Shown in pieces: positions 23,681-29,457 of a stretch of 29,457 bases of DNA; the stretch's first letter is position 1; each line of letters begins with the position of its first letter. The translations under genes and the position numbers were made by a program. Under the pieces are notes generated by a model, which made no database searches, was not told the DNA's origin, and worked only from the letters and a program-made list of their open reading frames with translations. The stretch covers positions 1-29,457 of the forward strand of contig DASZPJ010000024.1 of NCBI GenBank assembly GCA_035550295.1. The letters are read 5' to 3'. The DNA is from DASZPJ01 sp035550295. Lineage in GTDB: Bacteria > Patescibacteriota > Saccharimonadia > Saccharimonadales > UBA4665.

Positions 23681-24534
23681 TTTTCATCCTCGTGAAGCCT
23701 AAAATCATCAGGCAAAGGCGCTTCAAAAGTCATGCGTTGCTTGTTAGGTAAGGTAATCTCTAGGCTAAGTGCGTGTAAATACAATCTATCGGCTGGTTGT
23801 CCGTCATAAAATGTGTCGCCAAGAATTGGGTGACCGAGTTTGTGCAAATGAACGCGCAATTGGTGGGTACGACCAGTGGTTGGCTTTAGTTCAACCAGTG
23901 ACTGACGACCATTTGTTTCCAGGACTTTATATGCCGTGACTGCCGGCTTACCATTGGCGCCAACGCGAAAAGTCTGCGGTTTTTTGGGGTTGCGCTCAAT
24001 TGGCATATCAATGACTGCCTGCGACGGTTCTAGCTGGCCGTTTACTAGCGCTATATAGGTTTTTTTGACTTTGCGTTGCGAGAACTGCTTTTGCAGCCAA
24101 CTCAGTGCTTCCGGTGTCTTGGCGCAAATCATTACACCACTGGTCGCCCTGTCCAACCGGTGCACGATGCCGGCCCGCTCGCCGGTCATGTCCTTCACTT
24201 TAGAGCTCAGCCATGTGGCGACCGTCGCTTCCGGATTGAACGCGCCTTTACTGTGAGTCAAAACACCGAGTGGTTTGTTGATCACCACGCAGCTTTTATC
24301 TTCGTAGATAATTGGCAAATCAATGTGCTCCGTCAACGGCGTGCCGGGCGCATAGTTAATCTCCACTTTATCTTCAGGCCAAACTTTAGTTGCAGATTTG
24401 GTGGCCAGCTTGCCGTTGATACTAACCGATCCTGCGTCAATCAACTTTGTAGCCGATGAGCGACTGAGTTCTGGCAATTGTCGAACGACGTACTGGTCTA
24501 AGCGTTCGGCTTTTACGGTTTCTTGTTCATTCAT
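23677..24534 (-). CDS. rluD: RluD-family pseudouridine synthase
   Basis: 285 residues. An N-terminal S4 RNA-binding domain (about 8-60, LDQYVVRQLPELSRSSATKL) is followed by the RluA/RluD catalytic domain with GIVHRLDRATSG, in which Asp128 is the nucleophile, and GRTHQLRVHLHKLGHPILGD. It isomerises uridines in large-subunit rRNA. The S4 domain favours RluD or RluC over RluA; the exact target is not known. It lies 3 nt after trpS and overlaps holB. Confidence 0.92.
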   Translation of the reverse strand: MNEQETVKAERLDQYVVRQLPELSRSSATKLIDAGSVSINGKLATKSATKVWPEDKVEINYAPGTPLTEHIDLPIIYEDKSCVVINKPLGVLTHSKGAFNPEATVATWLSSKVKDMTGERAGIVHRLDRATSGVMICAKTPEALSWLQKQFSQRKVKKTYIALVNGQLEPSQAVIDMPIERNPKKPQTFRVGANGKPAVTAYKVLETNGRQSLVELKPTTGRTHQLRVHLHKLGHPILGDTFYDGQPADRLYLHALSLEITLPNKQRMTFEAPLPDDFRLHEDEK

Positions 24535-24537
24535 AAC

Positions 24538-25596
24538 TTAGCGTAAACCGACAGCGCGCTGGACTTTCAAAAGTGTCGAATTGGCTTGCTCGTTCATTTT
24601 CGCTTCCGACTCAGCTAGCTTGGCGTCAATGGCAGCTTGGTCAACATTCGCGAGTTTAGCCTGGAAATCCGTCAAAAACTCGGCGACTTTGTCGGCAACC
24701 GCTGATTTGAGCGGACCGTACTGTTCCTGTCCAATGAACTCGTTAGGATTGCCACCAAGCAGATCCAAAATCTGCAGCAAGTTGCTAACGCCAGGCTGGT
24801 TTTGCGGATCGACTTGAACTTTACCAACGCTGTCGGTCGTGGCCGACATAATCTTTTTGCGCGCAATTTCCGGCGTGTCGCCCATAAAAATCACGCCCTT
24901 GCCCGTTTCGTCCGACTTACTCATCTTCTTGGTTGGATCGGCCAAATCTTTAATACGCAAACCTTGGTCTTTACCAAAGAATTCATGCTGCTCTTTAACG
25001 GGCTTAGGCAAAAGGAAAACATCTTGCTTAAACCGATTATTGACTCTTTCGGCTATGTTGCGCGTGAACTCAATATGCTGAGTCTGATCATCCCCCACGG
25101 GTATGTAACTAGCGCTGTAGAGCAAGATGTCCGCAGCCATGAGTACTGGATAGTTAAAAAGGCCAACTGACGTGCTGGCTTTTATTGTTTCTCCCGCAGT
25201 TTCGGTATCCACGCCAGATTCCTCACCAAGTACGCGTGCTTTATCTTTAAACTGAGTCATTCGGTTCATTTCGCCGACGCCTGTAAAGCAATCAAGGATC
25301 CACGTGAGTTCGGAGTGCGCTGGTATGTAACTCTGTCGGTAAATATGAAAATCAGGGTTATCTAACGGCAGTCCTGAAGCTACAAACTTCTGGATAGCGC
25401 TGGTAATACTGGCTTGCAATTCACCGTGATCAATCGGCGTGGTAAAGCTGTGCAAATCCGGCACGAACAGATTGATCTGGAACTCGCCGGCTTTTTGACG
25501 GGCCATATCAACCATAGGCAGCAAAGCCCCGAAGTAGTTTCCGAGGTGCAAATCGTTATTAGCCCGCAGGCCCGTCAAAATTACCGGTTTACTCAT
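24538..25596 (-). CDS. trpS: Tryptophanyl-tRNA synthetase
   Basis: 352 residues, class I aminoacyl-tRNA synthetase. The HIGH-like motif is HLGN (17-20) in TGLRANNDLHLGNYFGAL, and KMSKS lies at 224-228. SVGLFNYPVLMAADILLY (143-160) and PVGDDQTQH (166-174) are TrpS-specific. About 20 residues before SVGLF (121-140) look like an insertion compared with many TrpS. It charges tRNA-Trp. It lies 31 nt after the DAHP synthase gene within the Tyr-Trp-Phe-controlled unit. A TATAAT at 25610-25605 ends 8 nt before its ATG, so a secondary leaderless promoter is possible, although no -35 is seen. Confidence 0.95.
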   Translation of the reverse strand: MSKPVILTGLRANNDLHLGNYFGALLPMVDMARQKAGEFQINLFVPDLHSFTTPIDHGELQASITSAIQKFVASGLPLDNPDFHIYRQSYIPAHSELTWILDCFTGVGEMNRMTQFKDKARVLGEESGVDTETAGETIKASTSVGLFNYPVLMAADILLYSASYIPVGDDQTQHIEFTRNIAERVNNRFKQDVFLLPKPVKEQHEFFGKDQGLRIKDLADPTKKMSKSDETGKGVIFMGDTPEIARKKIMSATTDSVGKVQVDPQNQPGVSNLLQILDLLGGNPNEFIGQEQYGPLKSAVADKVAEFLTDFQAKLANVDQAAIDAKLAESEAKMNEQANSTLLKVQRAVGLR

Positions 25597-25627
25597 TACC
25601 TTGTATTATATCCTATCTGTTACTAAT

Positions 25628-26542
25628 TTAGGCGTTGGCTAGATGCCCAACAAGCTTGATGCCAATATTAAGTGGCAAGTTCGGATCAGTCAGGCTTTCG
25701 GCATTGCTGGATTCCATCAAGTATCCCGCAGGTCTAATGCCTTCTGCCGCCAGTTTCGCGGCGTGAACCCCGCACAACAACTGTCCTATCTTAGACTTTG
25801 TAAAACTACCGTCGATGGCATGCGCTTGCTCACCACCGTGAGCTAGGTCAATCAACATTTTGCCACCTGTCAGTTCATGAGCTCTGCGCACCTCCTTAGC
25901 CCAATCTTTAGGGGTCCTGGCGTTATCGCCACCCCGGTAAAGCAGAAAGACCGGAGCGCTATGCAGACCCCGCGCAGACTGAATCCGTTCTATATTTTCG
26001 AGAGTTTTCTCAATATTCCCATCCAGTCCGTTCTTAATGCTGAAGGGCAAGGTAGGGTCGTATTGCGCCATATCAATTTGCTCTTCAATGTCATCATTTC
26101 GGGCACCGATCCAGGCCAGACTGAGTAGCCTGCCGTAGCGCTCTACATGACGTAGTTTAGCCACCTCAGCCGTACCGTTGCCGTGAGTACGTGCACCGAC
26201 TAGCAACTTTCCAAATATTTCTCCGGGTTCTGTGGTCTCCGGTCCGTGCCAATCAGTGGGATTGGTTCGCGGCTTCCAGAAGTTGCGCCTTTGCAACGTA
26301 ATTAATCCCGGGGTAGCTTCGCTAACATTTTTTAGCAGGGCGCTCTCGCGTAGCATTTCTTCTACAGGGAGTGTCATTGAACACGGACCGACACCCACTA
26401 CCAAGCCGGTTCCAGGATGCTCAATAACCGAAGAGACAAGTTGGCGCATGCGCTCAACTGCATCGGGCATCGGGTTACCGTTCAGGCCGTGTTGTTCGTG
26501 TAGCTCAAGTGTTGTTGGTCGTTCCGGGGCAAAAACTGTCAT
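25628..26542 (-). CDS. aroG: DAHP synthase (type I), divergent and short
   Basis: 304 residues against about 350 for E. coli AroG. VGPCS (51-55), KPRT (90-93), AWIGARND (143-150), KNGLDG (170-175), RGG (203-205), IDLAHGG (231-237) and MESS (276-279) line up with the phosphoenolpyruvate, erythrose-4-phosphate and metal sites of type I DAHP synthases. The central GxPVATE region and the final DACIGW are not recognisable (LNIGIKL takes the end), so catalytic wiring or substrate may differ. It would make 3-deoxy-D-arabino-heptulosonate 7-phosphate, the entry to chorismate. Start ATG 26542 has AAGAGGAAG (26556-26548) upstream. It is the first gene after the attenuator. Confidence 0.82.
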   Translation of the reverse strand: MTVFAPERPTTLELHEQHGLNGNPMPDAVERMRQLVSSVIEHPGTGLVVGVGPCSMTLPVEEMLRESALLKNVSEATPGLITLQRRNFWKPRTNPTDWHGPETTEPGEIFGKLLVGARTHGNGTAEVAKLRHVERYGRLLSLAWIGARNDDIEEQIDMAQYDPTLPFSIKNGLDGNIEKTLENIERIQSARGLHSAPVFLLYRGGDNARTPKDWAKEVRRAHELTGGKMLIDLAHGGEQAHAIDGSFTKSKIGQLLCGVHAAKLAAEGIRPAGYLMESSNAESLTDPNLPLNIGIKLVGHLANA

Positions 26543-26561
26543 TTCATCTTCCTCTTAAATT

Positions 26562-26584
26562 AAAAAACCGCCTTGGTGGCGGTT
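26562..26584 (-). terminator. Attenuator terminator before the DAHP synthase gene
   Basis: On the minus strand AACCGCC (26584-26578), loop ACCAA, GGCGGTT, then a run of T (26567-26562). It is a textbook intrinsic terminator, placed after a promoter and a short ORF yet before the gene it would control. That is the layout of an attenuator. Confidence 0.92.
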
Positions 26585-26667
26585 CGTCTTGCTTTGATTT
26601 ATTTACTTTATGCGTTCACATAGAACAGACCGCCACGGGTAGTGTCGGTAAACCAATACTGGCTGTT
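26576..26667 (-). promoter_or_regulatory. Aromatic amino-acid attenuator (antiterminator and 1:2 segments)
   Basis: Segment 2, GTGGCGGT (26636-26629, inside the leader ORF just after the Tyr-Trp-Phe codons), is perfectly complementary over 8 nt to ACCGCCAC (26583-26576), the 5' arm and loop of the terminator. Segment 1, AACAGCC (26667-26661, just before Tyr-Trp-Phe), can pair with GGTCTGTT (26631-26624) with one bulge. A ribosome stalled at Tyr-Trp-Phe would cover segment 1 and free segment 2 to disrupt the terminator; a ribosome at the stop codon would cover part of segment 2 and favour termination. The mechanism is inferred; the complementarity is seen. Confidence 0.8.
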
Positions 26668-26685
26668 GTTCTGCAAACGTAACAT
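26608..26685 (-). CDS. Leader peptide with consecutive Tyr-Trp-Phe codons
   Basis: A 25-codon ORF: ATG at 26685, TAA at 26610-26608. It opens MLRLQNNSQYWF, with Tyr10-Trp11-Phe12 at 26658-26650, and later has Phe21-Tyr22. One each of the three aromatic residues in a row, just upstream of an antiterminator/terminator pair and a DAHP synthase gene, is the signature of a translational attenuator sensing all three charged tRNAs. ATG is 7 nt after the -10 box, so the mRNA is probably leaderless. A phenylalanine-rich leader before a DAHP synthase gene is known in Corynebacterium (AroR); a Tyr-Trp-Phe version in this kind of organism is, to my knowledge, not described. Confidence 0.83.
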   Translation of the reverse strand: MLRLQNNSQYWFTDTTRGGLFYVNA

Positions 26686-26692
26686 GACGGCT

Positions 26693-26722
26693 AATATACA
26701 CCAGGCGTTGAGTTATTGTCAA
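26693..26722 (-). promoter_or_regulatory. Promoter of the attenuated aromatic operon
   Basis: Consensus -35 TTGACA (26722-26717), 18-nt spacer, TATATT (26698-26693) on the minus strand. It begins at the base right after the stop of the CHAP gene, so a new transcript starts here rather than from the ribosomal operon. Confidence 0.85.
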
Positions 26723-27355
26723 CTATAATACGCCGTAGCCGATAAGATCATAGCTATTCTTCCCTGTTTCGGGACGGGTATCTATGCGCAAACGGCCGCT
26801 TTCGTTGCCGCCGATAGTGGTGATGTTTGAGCCGTGGCGACTCAGCACGATCGCGGCATGTCCTTGGCCGTGGCTGTAAATGGCTACGTCGCCAGTTTTT
26901 GGCTGGTAGTTTCCGACTTTCTGGTATTGATGTCTCAATTGAAAGTACTCTTGCAAGGTATAAACGCCCGGTATACGCCAGCTCCCGGAATTAGGGTTCT
27001 TAAACGGCTGGTCGGCTTGTTTGTAAATCCAACTAATATAATCAGCACACCAAGCCTCTTTGCTGCCTTGGGTATATTTCAGAACCGTAGCATCATAGCT
27101 GACAGGACTCTTAGCATATTCCGTCTTGCTTAGGGATACGATTTTTTGCTGCAGCGAGGTCAGTTTACTCATCTTTACACTGGGAAAAGTAGTTTTCGCC
27201 GGGCTGGAAAGATGCGCCAAGGTTGTTTGGATTCCTATTCTAATATCCCGTCGGAACGGATGGTACAGCGACAGTATCCCAAACAAAAAGACCACTGCCG
27301 CCAAGGCTAGCAGTGATCTTTTGAGTATTTTGTGCTGTTTTAGATAGTCCGTCAA
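26723..27355 (-). CDS. Membrane-anchored CHAP-domain cell-wall hydrolase
   Basis: 210 residues. One N-terminal helix (about 13-31, SLLALAAVVFLFGILSLY) after a short basic cytoplasmic tail acts as anchor or signal. The CHAP (NlpC/P60-related) domain has Cys103 in KEAWCADYISWIY and His166 in GQGHAAIVLSRH, the expected Cys-His pair, with TGDVAIY before the His. It would cleave peptide or amide bonds in peptidoglycan outside the membrane. It lies 19 nt after rpsI, so it is probably cotranscribed with the alpha operon, which is an unusual companion. Confidence 0.88.
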   Translation of the reverse strand: MTDYLKQHKILKRSLLALAAVVFLFGILSLYHPFRRDIRIGIQTTLAHLSSPAKTTFPSVKMSKLTSLQQKIVSLSKTEYAKSPVSYDATVLKYTQGSKEAWCADYISWIYKQADQPFKNPNSGSWRIPGVYTLQEYFQLRHQYQKVGNYQPKTGDVAIYSHGQGHAAIVLSRHGSNITTIGGNESGRLRIDTRPETGKNSYDLIGYGVL

Positions 27356-27374
27356 AGCGAACCTTATTGTAACA

Positions 27375-27773
27375 CTAACGCTTGGTGAACTGGCGTTGTT
27401 TGCGGGCGCCTTTTAGGCCAAATTTCTTGCGTTCGCGTTCGCGGCTGTCACGGCTAAGCAGGTCAGCCCGTTTCAGGGTACTTTTTAGGTCTTCGTTGCT
27501 GATGGCCAAGGCTTTGCTAATGCCGAGACGGATAGCCTCGACTTGGCCTTCGTGGCCGCCACCAGAGACTACGGCGCTAACGTCGTACTTGCCGGTTAAT
27601 TCCAATACTGTAAATGGCTCCTGCAGTTCAGCCAGCAGGTACTTGCTGCCAGACAGGTATTCTTCAGCTGTTTTACCGTTGATGGTAATGACGCCTTTGC
27701 CGCTTTGCAGGCGAACCCGGGCAGTCGCACTTTTACGGCGACCTAGGGCGTAAGTGTAAGTGTCTTTAGCCAT
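27375..27773 (-). CDS. rpsI: Ribosomal protein uS9
   Basis: 132 residues. YALGRRKSATARVRL at the N-terminus, GGGHEGQVEAIRLGISKAL in the middle and the basic ending KFGLKGARKQRQFTKR are diagnostic of uS9, whose C-terminal Arg/Lys tail reaches the P-site tRNA. It lies 4 nt after rplM, the normal partner. Confidence 0.98.
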   Translation of the reverse strand: MAKDTYTYALGRRKSATARVRLQSGKGVITINGKTAEEYLSGSKYLLAELQEPFTVLELTGKYDVSAVVSGGGHEGQVEAIRLGISKALAISNEDLKSTLKRADLLSRDSRERERKKFGLKGARKQRQFTKR

Positions 27774-27777
27774 AATA

Positions 27778-28218
27778 TTACTTCGCTTCCTTTACTGGGA
27801 TAACTTGTGGTTTTTGGGCTTCGTGCTGGTGGTTTTCATCAGCGTAAACTTTCAATCGCTTCAAGCGATCATCACGCAACTTGTTGACCGGCAACATGCC
27901 GCGAATGGCATGAGTGATAGCAAACGCCGGGTCTTTGGCCAAACTTTCGGACAAAGTTTGCGACTTGAGTCCACCTGGAAAATCAGAGTGTCGGTAGTAA
28001 ACTTTGTCGGTAGCCTTTTTGCCCGTGGCAACAGTTTGGGCCGCGTTGATAATGATCACGTAGTCGCCGCAGTCAATATGCTTGGTGAACTGTGGCTTGC
28101 CTTTGCCCAATAGTAAGCTGGCAGCTTGGGTAGCCACACGGCCGAGTGGTGCCTGGCTGGCATCTAAAATGTACCAGCTGCGAGTAACGTCGGTGGGTTT
28201 AGCACTGTAGGTCTTCAT
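27778..28218 (-). CDS. rplM: Ribosomal protein uL13
   Basis: 146 residues. WYILDASQAPLGRVATQAASLLLGK, GDYVIIINA, KVYYRHSDFPGGLKSQTLSE and HAIRGMLPVNKLRDDRLKRLKVY are uL13 signatures. The length and motifs are normal. It shares one base with the stop of rplQ (TAATG), so it is translationally coupled. The rplM-rpsI pair follows rpoA-rplQ as in many bacteria. Confidence 0.98.
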   Translation of the reverse strand: MKTYSAKPTDVTRSWYILDASQAPLGRVATQAASLLLGKGKPQFTKHIDCGDYVIIINAAQTVATGKKATDKVYYRHSDFPGGLKSQTLSESLAKDPAFAITHAIRGMLPVNKLRDDRLKRLKVYADENHQHEAQKPQVIPVKEAK

Positions 28219-28721
28219 TATTTAGTCTCTTTCTTGGCGGCAGGTTTCTTGGCAGGAGCTTTAGGGGCTGGCTTTTTGGCAGCCACTTTTGGCTTAGCAA
28301 CCGGTTTGGTTGTCGGCGCAGCAGCTTCAGCTGGAACAGCCTTGGCGACTGGTGCGCTGGTCAGATCATCTACAAACGTAACTTTGGCCAGTTGCGCGTT
28401 GTCGCCGCGGCGGGTGGTAGTCTTTGTAACGCGTAGGTGTCCACTATCGCGGCCACCGAGCTTTGGTGCGATTTCGTCGACCAATTTGTGGGCGCTGGCA
28501 ATGGTTTGCAGGCCGGCAATCACTTGGCGGCGGTTGTGCAGGTCACCTTTTTTGGCTTTGGTGATCAATTTTTCAACGTAAGGCACGACTTCTTTGGCTT
28601 TCGGCAATGTAGTCTCAATAGACTCGTATTTGATGAGTGAATCAGCCAAACCTTTAATCAGCGCTTCGCGTTGATCGCGCTCGCGGTGCAGTTTTCGGCC
28701 TTGGTAACCGTGACGGTGCAT
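28218..28721 (-). CDS. rplQ: Ribosomal protein bL17 with Ala/Lys/Pro-rich C-terminal tail
   Basis: 167 residues. Residues 1-117 are standard bL17 (MHRHGYQGRKLHRERDQREA, TTLPKAKEVVPYVEKLITKAKKG). About 50 further residues (AAAPTTKPVAKPKVAAKKPAP...) form a low-complexity, strongly basic tail, probably disordered and binding RNA. Such tails occur on ribosomal proteins in several phyla. The gene abuts rpoA without a gap. Confidence 0.97.
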   Translation of the reverse strand: MHRHGYQGRKLHRERDQREALIKGLADSLIKYESIETTLPKAKEVVPYVEKLITKAKKGDLHNRRQVIAGLQTIASAHKLVDEIAPKLGGRDSGHLRVTKTTTRRGDNAQLAKVTFVDDLTSAPVAKAVPAEAAAPTTKPVAKPKVAAKKPAPKAPAKKPAAKKETK

Positions 28722-29457
28722 CTAAAGCTCCAGCTCCGCTAGTTTTTCTTTGACTTCATCCAGGGCTTTGCTGCCGAAACCTTTGAGGTCACGCAGCTCA
28801 GCGTCGTTCAGGGCAAATAAGTCGCGGATAGTGTGAATGTCATTGTTAATTAGGGCGTTGGTAGTGCGAGCGCTCAAGTTGAGGTCTTCGATGGAAGTGC
28901 TAAGTGCCGTTGGTTCATCGCCAAGCATGTCGCCACCAAAGTCAGTGCTGTCGCTGGCGGCGGATTCAGCTGGTTCTTCATTAGCCGCCACACGAGTCTT
29001 GCCCGCCAAGGCGGTATACTGGTTGACCAAAATGGCAGCAGCTTCTTCAAAAGCATCCTGCGGCGTAATCGAACCGTCAGTGTCGATAGTGATCAGGAGT
29101 TTGTCCAGGTCAGTAGCTTGGCCAACACGAGTGTTCTCGACCTTGTAGCGAACTCGCAACACTGGGCTGAAGATGGCATCAACGGCAATCATGTCGCTGG
29201 CTTTTTTGGCAGTGCCTTCTTCGATGGTGCGGTAGCCGCGGCCAACTTCAACAGTCAGGTCAACGGTCAGTTTGCCTTTAGCGTCATCGATGTTGGCAAT
29301 TACATGGTCCGGGTTTACTACTTCTACATCAGCGTTGGTCTGGATGTCTTTGGCGGTTACGACGCCCTTGCCGGACTTAACAATGCGCAAAGTTTGGCTT
29401 TCGCCGCCGTAAACACGGAAACGTACGCCTTTGAGGTTAAGCATAATGTCGATGACG
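28722..29457 (-). CDS. rpoA: RNA polymerase alpha subunit, C-terminal part (5' end outside window)
   Basis: The frame stays open to the right edge and reads VIDIMLNLKGVRF, the alpha-NTD motif, so the gene begins outside the window. Visible are the alpha-NTD dimer and beta-contact parts (GRGYRTIEEG, DAIFSPVLRVRYKVENTRVGQATDLDKL), an acidic linker, then the alpha-CTD (about the last 65 residues) with the helix-hairpin-helix LNLSARTTNALINNDIHTIRDLFAL and DLKGFGSKALDEVKEKL, which binds UP-element DNA and activators. It lies directly upstream of rplQ, the standard alpha-operon order. Confidence 0.98.
   Translation of the reverse strand, partial: VIDIMLNLKGVRFRVYGGESQTLRIVKSGKGVVTAKDIQTNADVEVVNPDHVIANIDDAKGKLTVDLTVEVGRGYRTIEEGTAKKASDMIAVDAIFSPVLRVRYKVENTRVGQATDLDKLLITIDTDGSITPQDAFEEAAAILVNQYTALAGKTRVAANEEPAESAASDSTDFGGDMLGDEPTALSTSIEDLNLSARTTNALINNDIHTIRDLFALNDAELRDLKGFGSKALDEVKEKLAELEL

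Overview
The window is a densely packed bacterial chromosome segment that uses the standard bacterial code: TGA is a genuine stop, for example where the 14130-14132 TGA overlaps the next start. Ribosomal genes, tRNAs with encoded CCA, short intergenic gaps and a small alpha-glucan cluster sit beside many orphan genes. Together these suggest a Patescibacteria/CPR bacterium, most likely a Saccharibacteria (TM7) member. That assignment is inference from gene content, not from a search.

Layout. 1-1025: end of a membrane glycosyltransferase and a small membrane protein. 1022-4076 (minus): PAS histidine kinase, YgjP-type zinc metallopeptidase and a zeta-toxin-like P-loop kinase. 4170-4244: tRNA-Trp. 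4249-12724: an island of poorly characterised genes holding a 1157-aa protein with two MutS-like ATPase domains in tandem, a 457-aa orphan, a divergent pair (270-aa orphan plus J-domain protein) and a two-HKD phospholipase D-like protein. 12817-17279 (plus): a promoter with a structured leader, then GT4/GT5-type glycosyltransferase, GH57 and GH15, read as glycogen-like alpha-glucan synthesis and turnover. 17327-18188 (minus): rpmG and tRNA-Tyr, tRNA-Thr(GGT) and tRNA-Thr(TGT), with two terminators and a second copy of the tRNA-Tyr 3' end.

18214-26722 (minus) is one long transcription unit read right to left: leader peptide, DAHP synthase, trpS, rluD, holB, trpE, trpG, TPR protein, GT-C membrane protein. 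It begins with a strong promoter and an apparent leader-peptide attenuator: a 25-aa ORF with consecutive Tyr-Trp-Phe codons, an 8-bp antiterminator and an intrinsic terminator just before the DAHP synthase gene. This is the clearest undescribed regulatory system seen here. It would tie aromatic amino-acid entry, anthranilate synthesis and Trp-tRNA charging to supply of the three aromatic amino acids.

26723-29457 (minus): the alpha operon tail rpoA (partial), rplQ, rplM, rpsI and a CHAP-domain wall hydrolase. A recurring theme is a -10 box ending 7-9 nt before the start codon, which predicts leaderless mRNAs for several genes.
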